Assembly (NCBI GenBank): GCA_914767715.1
Contig: OU612065.1
Location: 434,001 to 498,000, forward strand
DNA from: Membranipora membranacea
Taxonomy: Eukaryota; Bryozoa; Gymnolaemata; Cheilostomatida; Membraniporidae
DNA: 64,000 nt
Direction: 5' to 3'
Position numbers and translations under genes: made by a program. Numbering within the stretch: the stretch's first letter is position 1; the number at the start of each line of letters is the position of its first letter. Below, piece by piece: positions 49,322-60,457 of this stretch. A model generated the notes under the pieces. It saw only the letters and a program-made list of their open reading frames with translations, did not search any database and had not been told where the DNA came from.

Positions 49322-49858
49322 CCGACAATGTCACGTTACTTTCAATTACTGACCAAGTTACGTATACACTGTCACTGTTTATGTTACTTAGATTATATTT
49401 TTACTGTAACTTCTGTAATTGCAAATTTGTTTCACTGAATTTTTCTCAAGCTTGTGTTTTTCTATATTTTCTATAAATCATGCTGTTCTATCCTTATACG
49501 ATAAAACTCAAAGTTGTTCTCTACAAACATTGTTGCTAGGCTGCTTTAAACACCACTTGAAACAAGCGGACAATATATCAGACTGGGAGCAGATCGGGAG
49601 CTGATAGTTATCTCAGCTCAGGTTATTACTTATTTAACCATTAGGAGACAGATCATGTTTTATCACGCTTAGATAAGTTTACTGTTTATACCTAACAGAT
49701 GTGACAAGGTGTAGATATACCGCGGCACACAAATACAGATATATGTAACTCCATTATATTATGTCTGAGGACTTACTTACTTACACGTACACATACATAA
49801 TTACGCAATGGATTTCCCATACATACACATTGTCACCTTGTGATTTCACACCACGGTG
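49322..49858. other. Intergenic between receptors B and C
   Basis: No supported gene; short spacing between tandem family members. An open stretch at 49419-49604 has no family resemblance. Confidence 0.4.
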
Positions 49859-51860
49859 ATGGTGGAACCTGTTAGGATTCTCTCTTTACTGATATTTTGG
49901 AGCTTCTACATTCCAGGTAAGTGATCATCACCACCATCACCACCACCACCACCACCATCACCACCACCATCACCATCATTTTTACATCCTTACATATTTG
50001 TTCATCAAATACTGGGATACCAGATTTCCAGGCAGAGTAATATCATAAAAACATATCTGGTCAAGACCGGAAATCTCTAGAGTCTAGAGTCTAGACTTAC
50101 TGAAAATAATTCCAAACTGTGTTTTTCACAGGATTCCATGAGCATAAAGAGGAGGAAGTCTTTTCTGCCTAGGACCAAATTTATTGGGTCTAAGGATCAC
50201 CTCCAAACAGAGATTTGGCTTGTATTGACTTTTTATGTACATATGGTGTTCTCTGTACATGTAGGTGAGCTTGCGTGTGATTATGATTACCACATATCAT
50301 GGGGGTATAAATGTATAAAAGTGCACATCACCTCAGTGACATGGAGCGATGCTATGTATAGCTGTCTCAGAGAGAACGGTACACTGTTAGAGCTGCGGCC
50401 TCCAGGTTCATACAAGCAAGCCGATATAACACAACTCCTCACATCTCACAAGCTAACAGATATGTGGATAGAGACCAGGAAACACAAGTCTGGGTACCGC
50501 AGTAGATCTATTGTTAAAGGTGATAAGAATAAGCGTATAACATTGAGTTGAAAATCGCCTTTTCTTTTATTCAGGAGATTTCCGTAGCATACCACATTAC
50601 ACCAGCAAAAACGCTCAATGGGTATGACAATATTTTATAATTCATAGATTCTATCACGTAGAGTATCCTAACCTGTCATGTTATTGTTGTATCATTTGTG
50701 TTATAGATGCGGCGATGACGTTTAGGCGACTAAAAACAAGTATGGGATTGTCATCTCATGACGACCAATGTGTGACTGCTGCACTTAACAGTCAGAATAC
50801 TGCAGAACTTGTGATCCAGAGCTGTAAAATTAGAAAGCCTTTTGTCTGCGAGTTTAGTCATCAACCTGATGTGAAGACTAAAATAATCAGTAGAGCAGGA
50901 ACATCAGTAACCCTGAAATACACACCAACTACACCGATGATCTCACTAAGTAAAAGAAGAACAAAATCTGGACACAAGCTATCAGACCATATTATTAAGA
51001 GCGCTTTTACCCATACAAAAAATCATACAAAACCTAACTCTTATAGCATCAGCCCATCTAACATTCCCAGTACTAATCAGAGCACTGGGCTTTTATATCA
51101 AGCTAACTCTACATCTGTGAAACATTCCTTCTACACCATATCATCCACTACAGAAATACAAGACAAGGAACTCAACAAAGAGCTCAACAAGGGGCTGAAA
51201 ATAGAAAAAAACACTGCAATCACCTCACCTACACCAGTTAAATCATCAGGTAAATTATGGGCTTCATGATGCAAGCAGTGTGTGAACTATCCCAACTTTA
51301 TTATCAGATTAAAACGTCATGTACTCACAACATAATGTTTATACAGATCGTTTTGATAATTCTGATTTTTTCAACAATTTGAGTATTCTTCAAGTGTAAC
51401 TATAGAACTGTTTTTTTCTCTTTGTGATGATTTTAGGAGCAGCTGTGTATGTTGTTCTGGGTATCTTACTCATTGTAATGTTAGTAATAACTCTCATCAT
51501 CTACATCCGATACAGAAAGTAAGTAGCCACTAGTATGGTCAACACTTGTTAACATAGTAGCTAAGGCACAAAATGGTCATCTATTGGCCTTATTTGTCAG
51601 GCTTCCGTTGCTCTATGCAGAGCCACAATAAAGGTCACCTATCTTAGGGTTGTCCACACCTTTGTATAAGGTGGACGACTCTGACGCCACCTAAACAAAT
51701 GCCAACTCAATCACTCAGATATTACTTTGATTGTAGAAATGAGAATGTGATATTACCTGAGGCCCCTGCACTCCATAGAACCTACCCACAGAGGTTTGCT
51801 CTCAGAGCTGCTTCACTGGCTTCTCTACCTCTTCACAATAATAACCGGATTCCTACCTGA
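49859..51860 (+). CDS. Type I membrane receptor with one C-type lectin-like domain (receptor C)
   Basis: Exons: 49859-49916, 50265-50519, 50575-(50583 or 50621), 50707-51249, 51437-51518, 51737-51860. Signal peptide MVEPVRILSLLIFWSFYIP. The CTLD has C-x-K-V..., TWSDAMYSCLRENGTLLEL, DMWIETRKHKSG and CKIRKPFVCEF. A stalk rich in Ser, Thr, Lys and Asn (about 140 residues) follows, then helix AVYVVLGILLIVMLVITLII and tail KNENVILPEAPALHR ... ASLASLPLHNNNRIPT. Problem: exon 3 read to the donor at 50622 ends in phase 0, while exon 4 needs phase 1. A donor at 50584 restores phase but makes a 9-bp exon. This could be a micro-exon, a sequencing error or a broken gene. Other phases agree. Confidence 0.78.
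49922..49980. repeat. (CACCAT/CACCAC)n microsatellite just after receptor C signal-exon donor
   Basis: Trinucleotide and hexanucleotide repeats begin within about 8 bp of the 5' splice site at 49917. Confidence 0.95.
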
Positions 51861-52317
51861 GAGCGGATTATTAGCTGAGAGCCGAGTAATGCTGTCTAGG
51901 TTTCATCGACATAATGATAACTGTCCTCATTTGTTTCTTCCTCATCTCAGGATTTCTTTATTTGATGTTCATGATTATCAATAAGCACTCAAAATCATTC
52001 TGGTCGTATGTCGAGATCTCCACATTTATTTATTATACGTCAGCTGATTTCAGTGGTAGAGTCCCTGATGCAAACTTTCCGGCAGTTAGGTCTCTCAGGC
52101 TAGTCTCTGTTTTCCTTGTGACGCAAGTTATTACTGTAAACAGAATGATAGGAGTAAGTGGAAGATGGTAAATATTTTAATAAAATTTAATTAGTTTTAT
52201 CATGATTGCTTGTACATGTTTTATCTGAGATGTGTATCATAGATAGATCATACTCATCTCTAAGATGATGGGTCAATCAATCGATCAGTCAGGTCATTCA
52301 TGTTCAACTCGTCATCG
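51861..52317. other. Intergenic between receptors C and D
   Basis: No supported gene. Open frames here show no family resemblance. Confidence 0.4.
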
Positions 52318-55300
52318 ATGATGATGTGGCGGCTTCTACCTGCTCTTATAAGTCTCTTGCTTCACCTCATAACCACTACTGCAGGTAAACTAAGTATCTT
52401 TATTAAACTGTATATTTCTTCTCTTACTTACAAGAAGCTACGTGACTTTCCGGTTTTGCCCCCAACTGTGTAGTTTACTGGAGATAAACTCGTTCAGGGC
52501 AAAAAAATAAACACTCAAACAGTGAAACATTTTGACAACAAAATTAACAGGTTGAATATTCTCATCTTTCCACAAGGAGAGCTGAACCTTGTCACATTGC
52601 AATTGGCTCAAAATAAGTTATTAAAGGGTAAAAATCTCCATATTTCTATCCTAGTACAGCGATATCAGCCAATAACACAAAACAGGTTATGTCAACTATT
52701 TTTTATACTATTACTGTCGTTACTACTATACCTAATAACACTGTTGTTGTATTTTAAGGTGATGCTGTAAACTGCCCAACCCAGTGGAAACCATGGAAAG
52801 ATAAATGTGTGCAAGTATATAACAGTGAATATGAGTCCTGGATAAAATCCAGATCTAATTGTATATCTGACGGTGGTAAACTGATAGAGTTCAACACTGT
52901 AGGACAGAACTATACAGACTCAGAGATATCACAGCTTATAACACAAAATAACATGTCGTCACAGATATGGGTGGGGGCTAGAAAACAGAAGTCCTGGTTC
53001 TGGAGTGATAATGGTACAACAAACTCAGGTATCATCTCATTCTATCATTTATATATACCTCACTTTAGACTGCATTACTTCATTTGAGAAAAATATCCTG
53101 TCTGTCTGCCAAATTTCGGACATCGAGAAATTAGGTATGATCATACATGTCTGTCTAAAGGAGAGTGTAAATTACCTGTCATGTAGTTTGTGAATTTACT
53201 TGCAGGGAATCTTCCTATCACAGAACAGTATTGGGGACAAGGGGAACCAAATCAAAATGCTGGTAGTAAAGAAGATAGGATAAGTTTATATAAAGAACTT
53301 AATCCGTCTTACTCGTGGAATGATGAGTCACACCACAGGAAGGATGCAAACTCACCATACAAAGCCCTGTGTTACTGCTCTAACTGTGGTAAGATAAAAT
53401 GCAATGCTTTTTATCCTAGCATTCGATAGTGAAGAGCTAATTGTATAACCAACCATTCAAATGGTTTGGATAACTCATTCTACCCCTTGTTTTGAAGGAC
53501 CTCCCAAGCAGGATATCACCCACTTGTTCAATCTGAGAGGACACGATTACTTCATATCAGAGAGGCATCAGAAGATTGACTGGAACCAAGCATGGAGTGA
53601 TTGTAAGAGTCACAATGCTAAACTAGTAAAGATTGAGACTAAAGAGTTACAACTCAAACTACAGACAGAACTGTCCAAACATGGAGATTATCATTACTGG
53701 ACTGCTGGGTACTGGGATCAACAGAAGCCAAAGTTTCTCTGGAACAATGGTTAGTTATGATAAACAAGATAAGTGGTTAATTTCATCGGTCGGAAAATTG
53801 ACATACCAGCAAAAGCTTGGGTTACCGCTCTACCAAGGAGTAAAAAACTCCTTGATTCTACCAATGTTGTTTTAAGGTAACTTTCTCACAATCTGATATG
53901 TTGAAATCTATCTAGCAGCACTCGGACGGGATGGACAGCACTTTTCTTAGTATTATCCATCAATGTCTAGCAGCGCCAAACTAATGACATCATATTAACC
54001 AGCCTTGGTGTTGATCGACAAGAAGGCAACCTTACAACAAATATTGTCAAAGATAGTAAACCTGCAAGAATCAAAAACAATTGAGTAATGTTTCGCTATC
54101 ACAAGGTTTATAAGATTGCTAAGTCTAATCGGCTTATGAAGGTATCTAAGAAACCATTTTTCGCGAATAAAGATGAGGATTTTAGGGAAAGTATGTCTCA
54201 CTTGACACTTAGAGATAATGATTCAGCACCTGAAAAGTTATCAAACAAGCTCCAAACCCCACAACTTGATATTCGCCTGTTTACTCCTGAATCACAATAA
54301 TGAGAGCCACAGTCTATCTATGAGATTGCAGCTGAGGTAGGTAGTTCTCTGTTTGTTTGTAACACATCATGTATCATGTATCATGTATCATGTATCATGT
54401 ATCATGTATCATGTATCATGTATCATGTATCATGTATCATGTATCATGTATCATGTATCATGTATCATTTATCATGTATCATGTATCATGTATCATGTAT
54501 CATGTATCATGTATCATGTAACGCATCATGTATATTTACAGGATAGAGGTAAAATACCATGTGATATCAGAAAAAATCATGCTTCAGATTAAAGCTCTTA
54601 CACCCTCTGTTATTTTGTAGGTGAAGCTGTTGTGTCTGTTGCACCCGTCTCTATATACTCAGCTAGTGATGAGATGTGTCTCACATTTTATTTCATGAGC
54701 AATACGCTCTATAAACCTATGAGCTGTACCAACCTGCTCCAATCTATCTGTGAGTTAGAAAGCCGACCAACAACTACAAATACAGCCAGTACCATGAAAA
54801 CAGCGAGCACAATGAGTACGACCACATCGACAACTCAGACAACTCAGACAACTCTAACCAACTTCCCTTCTTCTGCTATCACCCGATCTTCCTTTCAGTC
54901 TTCTAGCTTCCTGACAGGTAAGTTACATCAATAATGGAACCAATAGCTTGATCACAGATTTTACACAATTTTGTCATAATTTATAAAATTTGGGTTCTCA
55001 TTTCTCATTTCTCATTATCATGTGCTTAGATTTCCTATATGCTGCCAAATATGTAAATATTTGTCTGCATGTACACACTCAACATTCCCAGGTTCAACGA
55101 CCCAGCTTACTGGTGGATGTCTGCCGTTCCTGACTTCTTGGGTAGATAAGTGTGTTATCAGATATAAGTCAGCTACCTGGAGTGGAGCACAGAAGGTGTG
55201 CGCTGAACACTACAGTGGACGATTAATAGAGCTAAACCGTAAACAGTACCACTCCAGGGATATCATAGGACTACTAGATAAAACCAGACCTGTCTGGGTG

Positions 55301-58300
55301 GGAGCTAGGAGAGAGATCAGCTGGTATTGGAGTTTTAACTCTCCTTTACAAGGAAGTATGTGACATTTGATTGGTTACTTTCAATTCATGTGGCCTTCTA
55401 AATAGACGTAGTGATGGCAGGCTAAACTAACAATATCGCCAACTGAGCCAACACTGATTTAACCTAGGGAAATTGTACAAGAAAGTATTAGTCACAAATA
55501 GCTAGAAATAACAGAAAGCTGTACTCTTGGTTACAAAAGGAAGCAGGATAATGAAATGTCACTGTGAACAAATTTCTATATTCATCAATACAGTTATTAT
55601 CGGTCATGCTGGTCAGGGCATACTGAAACACTCCTGGGATGGAGTTGATGAAAAAGAAATTTACAAAGTAATGTTTTATGTACCTTTCTGGTCCGAGTAA
55701 GATGGCACATAACAAGTTGTCAGTTAATAAGAGGAGCATAGTTAGAACAATGTAAGTTAGATGCATTGAGACCGAATAATAATGTATCCAGCATTAAGGC
55801 ACCGCCTTAAATCCCTGTATATCAATATGACATGGACTGCAAACATTAACACGACTGGAACTCCTGCTTCCAAGGTGCGGCGGGGCGGTTAAGAAGCCTT
55901 ACAGATAGTTCCGATGCTTGAGTCTTTAAATTGAGAAGGGTAATTCCAGGCTTGCTATCCTCACTACGACACAAAATTAAGATCTCCTACTATACTATTG
56001 CGGCTGTGTTGACAAGAGTTAACATAATGAGAATTCCTGCTTCCGAGGTGCGGCAGGGCGGTTCAAAAGCCTTATGGATAATCCTCTACGCTTGTATCAG
56101 GCAGTTTGTGAAGTCATACATCAGGTAGATCTGTGATACTGTAGTACTTTATGCTGTCAGACGCCGGGTAATACTCCTCAGACATATACAGAGAATCCCA
56201 CGTTCAATAACTTGTTACTGTATTGGGATGGGATTGGGATCGTAGATTGTCAACAGTAAATGAGCTTCGTAGATACTCATTTTAATTGTAACAAGTTATT
56301 GATCACAATAATAGTATGTTAATAAAGGTACAGTTTTATGTCTATAAAAACTCCCACTTTTAAATTGAAGGAGTGATGGCAGGCTAAACTAACAATATCG
56401 CCATCTGAGCCAACACTCCGTCTATTTAAAAGATACTTGCTCGGGTTGATCAATGTTAATCAAGAACATGATGAAAGCATCAACAGGACTGTAGAAACAT
56501 CACTCACCGAGTAACAGTTTTATTGATTTGATATGATATGATTGATACACATAATACTTTGTTCACTTACAGGTCTGATTGTAGGCCCTCATCTACCTAT
56601 AGGGAGAAAGTTCTGGGCCAAAAATCAGATTTCTGTCGGAGGAGACGACTTGAGGATAATACTGGACGGTACAAAAAACTTCACATGGCTTAAAGTGACT
56701 CCAAATACAAACATAACCACAAATCTGAGGATAATACCTCTGTGCCAGTGTGAAAACTGTAGTAAGTAGTTTCTTTTTGATTGCCTGTAGTATATTCATT
56801 TTGGTGATTGACGATATGTTTCATCTTCAAGAAAATTACAAAAGAATTTTCTTTCTCTGGTATTTGACATACGCATGTCACACACATCTGTCCGGTAGAA
56901 CATCAAACTGAACCTGTCACTTTAGTGACAGCAGGATTTTTAACCTTCCTACTTCTATCTTCACTTGATCTAAATAATATAATTCTTGTTTAATTTGTAG
57001 TCAAAATTGAAAATTATTGAACAACAGGTTTGTACAGCAGCTCATACAATATTTATGTTTGGTTTAACACATTCAGTCTCTGTCTGTTTACAGTTACAGC
57101 CCACAGTCCCCGTACTGTCTCCTGGTTTAACAGATTCAGTCATTGTCTGTTTACAGTTACAGCCCACAGTCCCCGCACTGTCACATGGCACACAAAGTAT
57201 GAGCAGACAGAGTATTTCATACCATCAGTAGACGGAGTAGATTGGACTACTGCCTGGGATAGATGTAAAGGTGTGACTGGTGCTCAATTAGTAGGCTTAA
57301 TATCTGATAAACTACAGGAATATCTACAACAGAATCTACCTGCTGGATATCACTACTGGACTGCTGGATTCTCTAACCAAATATACCGTTGGGAAGATGG
57401 TTGGTATTCACCACGTATCCGATACATTGAGCAACAAAATCTATAACCAGGTTGATCCCTCTTTGGTGTCAAAGTGATATTGTTAAAGTAGGTTATCAAG
57501 GCGCAGCACCTTGACACACAGCTTTTAAGATATCCATTTGCATCCTCTAAGGGGACAAACTTGTTGCAGATGAAATCAGCATACATTTAATTCTTAAATA
57601 ACATAAAGAGTTATATTCCCTTTTTTGATTGGCATGACATCTACTGGTAAGATGCATTAAGTTTTGATATGTTGACTGATATTTGGATTCATTATTTTTA
57701 GGTGGAGAGCTAGAGAATGTACGGATGCCTCAACTCGCTTCACAAGATGAAGATATATGTGTCACTGCGCGTCGGGAAGGTCTCAATATAACATTTACAT
57801 CTGACATCTGTCAATCAAAACATGGCTTCATCTGCGTCTACAAACCATCAACTCTACCAACTACCACTCAAACAACAACAACATCAAAAACACCTTCAAC
57901 AACACCAACATCCACAACAACGACACCAACAACAACAACCACAACAACAACACCGACGACAACAATACTCTCAGCAACATCATCCACAACAACAACACAA
58001 ACCAGATTACCATCAACATCCTTATCAACCATAACCACAGTTAAAACAACAACACGACAGTTCATGACGAGTACGACATCTATGAGGATGAGCAGAACAG
58101 TTACTGAAAATATTGACAACAGCTTCTTCTCAAGCACCATAGGTATGACTTCAGAGTAACACTGAGCCCCACTGTGTATCATCACCTTACTATTACTTAT
58201 CTGACATATTGTGACAGTTGATGATCTGCTCTTGTACCCTTGTGATGTGACATGTTCCCTTTACTATGTATATCTCTATCTGACAGGCATAGCTGTGACA

Positions 58301-59583
58301 GCCGCACTCTCTCTACTGCTTCTGCTTCTTATAACTGGATTTATCTTGTTTGCTCTTTGTATCAGGCGGGAAAGGTAATGAATTGTGGCCGAAATGGTCT
58401 TGGTATGACACAATAAAAAAGTCAAAAGCGGGTTGTGCCCTGTTCTATATTTATGAAATCGATGATACTTTCTGTATCCGAGGACATAGATCAGAGGCTG
58501 CTTCTAGGTGATATAACAATCTTTTTCTCTTAATGGCAATGTAAAATGGAATGTGCTGTGGGATGAGAGAACACAACTCCGAGTAGTAAATAGCGGGCTA
58601 TCTAATTAGCGCCATCGACTCATTCTTTTTTTGGGGATGGTGAGATGGCGCAATCGGTTAGCGTGCTTGCTATTCACTGCCAGGCGATTAGTGCCGCAGG
58701 AGTTGTGGGTTTGAGTCCCACTGGGGGAGCTTTCATTGTTGATTGTTCCAGCCCCCAGCACCCTCGGTGTATACCTCTCCTGTGTACTTGTCTACTGACT
58801 GACTCATGGAAAGACATGTGACAGCATGGAAAGACATGCTGACAAGCTGGAAAGACAGCTAAACCTACTACAAGGGGTCCTAGCAATGGGCCATGTAAGG
58901 CCAATAACCCTAACACGTACGCTGTGTTTCATAGGGTGGCAATGGTGGATTGGAATGTGCTGTGGGATGAGAGAACACAACTCGGAGTAGTGAATAGCGG
59001 GCTATCTAATTAGCGCCATTGACCCATTCTTTTTTGGGGATGGTGAGATGGCGCAATCGGTTAGCGCGCTTGCTATTCACTGCCAGGCGATTAGTGCCGC
59101 AGGAGTTGTGGGTTCGAGTCCCACTCATGGAGCTTTCATTGTTGATTGTTCCAGCCCCCAGCACCCTCGGTGTATACCTCTCCCGGTAAAACGTACCTAA
59201 CCTAACACATGTACATACAAGTATATAGATGGGAGTTGCTCTTGCATCATATGTGAGTGAGCAACTTCAAAGAAATGGCAAATGGCTATTTGCTACTACT
59301 AAATATGAAACCCAGGAGTAACAGTTACTGTTACCATTGCAGCCGCAACTGCTACCCCATGATCAACCCGACAGTTTTGGATGACTATGATACTGCTATT
59401 TCTGTTGCACTCTCCGATTTTCATATTTACAGGAAGGAGGAGAATAAGGTTGTTCCAGATCGTACTCGCAGACTAAGTCATTGGGAGCAAACATCAACTG
59501 TCAACAAATATACACAGAGAACCAGTATGTCTGGTGATATATCACTTGCTCCCGTACCTGTACATCAAGAATTTCAATGGTGA
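52318..59583 (+). CDS. Type I membrane receptor with four C-type lectin-like domains (receptor D)
   Basis: Exons: 52318-52384, 52759-53028, 53206-53388, 53498-53749, 54621-54917, 55092-55355, 56573-56761, 57157-57399, 57702-58142, 58287-58374, 59433-59583, giving 814 residues with every phase consistent. Signal peptide MWRLLPALISLLLHLITTTA after two further in-frame Met. CTLD1 keeps the calcium/sugar motifs EPN (residues ~126-128) and WND (~150-152), typical of mannose-type binding; the others lack them. CTLD2 is followed by a Thr-rich linker, CTLD3-4 by a long Thr-rich mucin-like stalk. Helix TAALSLLLLLLITGFILFAL; tail RKEENKVVPDRTRR to SLAPVPVHQEFQW. I read one gene because no transmembrane exon follows 54917 and no signal-peptide exon precedes 55092. 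The layout recalls mannose-receptor proteins. CTLD3-4 duplicate receptor A. Confidence 0.83.
53827..53861. mobile_element. Ultra-short palindromic element, CAAGGAG family (degenerate flanks)
   Basis: CAAGGAGT and ACTCCTTG arms around an A-run (53834-53854, 21 bp) are flanked by GCTCTAC and ATTCTAC (5 of 7 identical). It lies in receptor D's intron 4. Confidence 0.55.
54364..54522. repeat. 7-bp tandem repeat (catgtat)n in receptor D intron
   Basis: About 22 copies of catgtat are present with one variant (catttat). Intronic. Confidence 0.95.
55406..56418. repeat. Direct repeats within receptor D intron 6
   Basis: A ~45-bp block starting gtgatggcaggctaaactaa appears near 55411 and again near 56372. 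A second block, cctgcttccaaggtgcggcg with followers, appears near 55863 and in variant form near 56037. These are probably remnants of a dispersed repeat. Confidence 0.7.
57031..57156 (+). repeat. 63-bp tandem duplication of an acceptor plus exon start in receptor D
   Basis: Acceptor gtctgtttacag and the next bases ttacagcccacagtccccg occur twice, exons starting at 57094 or 57157, 63 bp apart. Receptor A has a single copy. Both choices stay in frame, because 63 is 21 codons and no stop is gained, so a 21-residue insertion (ITAHSPRTVSWFNRFSH...) is possible. Confidence 0.85.
58547..58950 (+). mobile_element. tRNA-derived SINE-like block, copy 1
   Basis: A tRNA-like head from about 58633 has an A-box-like tggcgcaatcggttagcg and a B-box-like ggtttgagtcc, followed by a non-tRNA body (ccagcaccctcggtgtatac). 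The block beginning tggaatgtgctgtgggatga repeats 404 bp downstream. It lies in receptor D's last intron. Confidence 0.75.
58951..59190 (+). mobile_element. tRNA-derived SINE-like block, copy 2
   Basis: Same order as copy 1 with a better B box (ggttcgagtcc) and A box gcaatcggttagcgcg. It ends after ggtgtatacctctcc. The two copies are in the same orientation 404 bp apart, either a tandem duplication or nested insertions. Confidence 0.75.
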
Positions 59584-60457
59584 TACAGATATTATTTTGC
59601 TTGACGATCGGCACAATGGGAATTCAACTTGTTGATCCTGAAATTGTGGTGCCATATATCAAATCTGCTGCGATTTTACTGTACGCGGCTGAGAAATGGA
59701 ATATGAATATAAATCTCCAGCATTCTGAGATGGAGCTGTGATTCGTAACATTGTAAACTAATCTAGTGTGAACCAGTTAAGCCATACCTGTTTTCCTGCT
59801 TTGCCACAGTGAAAAGGCTTATTATATCAAAAATAAACGACAATAAATTTACACTATCAGTATAAAACTTTGTATCTCATATCAGCATTAAACTCGTCAG
59901 ATATATATACTTAGCCTGTCTTGACAAGCTCGTCAAGACGGACTTAAATATAATATGACTGGCTTGTGATCATTGGGACTAACGCTACACCAAAACAAAC
60001 AATTCCTAAAATATCACAAATTGCACCATTATAGTCTGATTGTTCCTTGCGGAGAGAAGGAGAAAATCTATCTTTGCTGGACACTCAGAGCTTATCGATC
60101 TCAGTCTGCGTGTGCCTTGGGCTGGACTCAAAGAGTTATTATATAATAATGGCTGGACTGATCATATACACTTAGAAAACTCATAGAAAACCAATTTTGT
60201 TTACAAAGGTGTAAAACAGAAGTTGTCATCTCATAAACTTATTGATTACCCAATCAAAGCAAAGAAAATAATCATGTGACTTTCATTACCTAGGCCACCA
60301 GTAAACTAAAAAGCATTATAGTTTTGACAATCTGACAGATGCGACATTATATTAACTGTTAGATATATCAGAGGCCTGTTGAGTGCGTGACGACAGTGGC
60401 TTTTTGGTGGTTTCAAAGAGTTCATGATTGGCTGAGTATCACAACCAAAAACAGAAA
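59584..60457. other. Intergenic between receptor D and the kinase
   Basis: No supported gene. AATAAA-like aaaataaacg lies near 59830. A hairpin related to that at 24527 is at 59911-59948 (ttagcctgtcttgac ... gtcaagacggactta). Confidence 0.5.

Noticed and set aside
54950-55091. A gene boundary between the first and second halves of receptor D
   Set aside because: No signal-peptide exon occurs before 55092 and no transmembrane exon after 54917, while phases continue. One gene is the simpler reading, though cDNA could show otherwise.
58633-58730. Functional tRNA genes at 58633 and 59036
   Set aside because: A and B boxes are present but the sequence does not fold into a convincing cloverleaf, and both copies share a non-tRNA body, as expected of SINEs.
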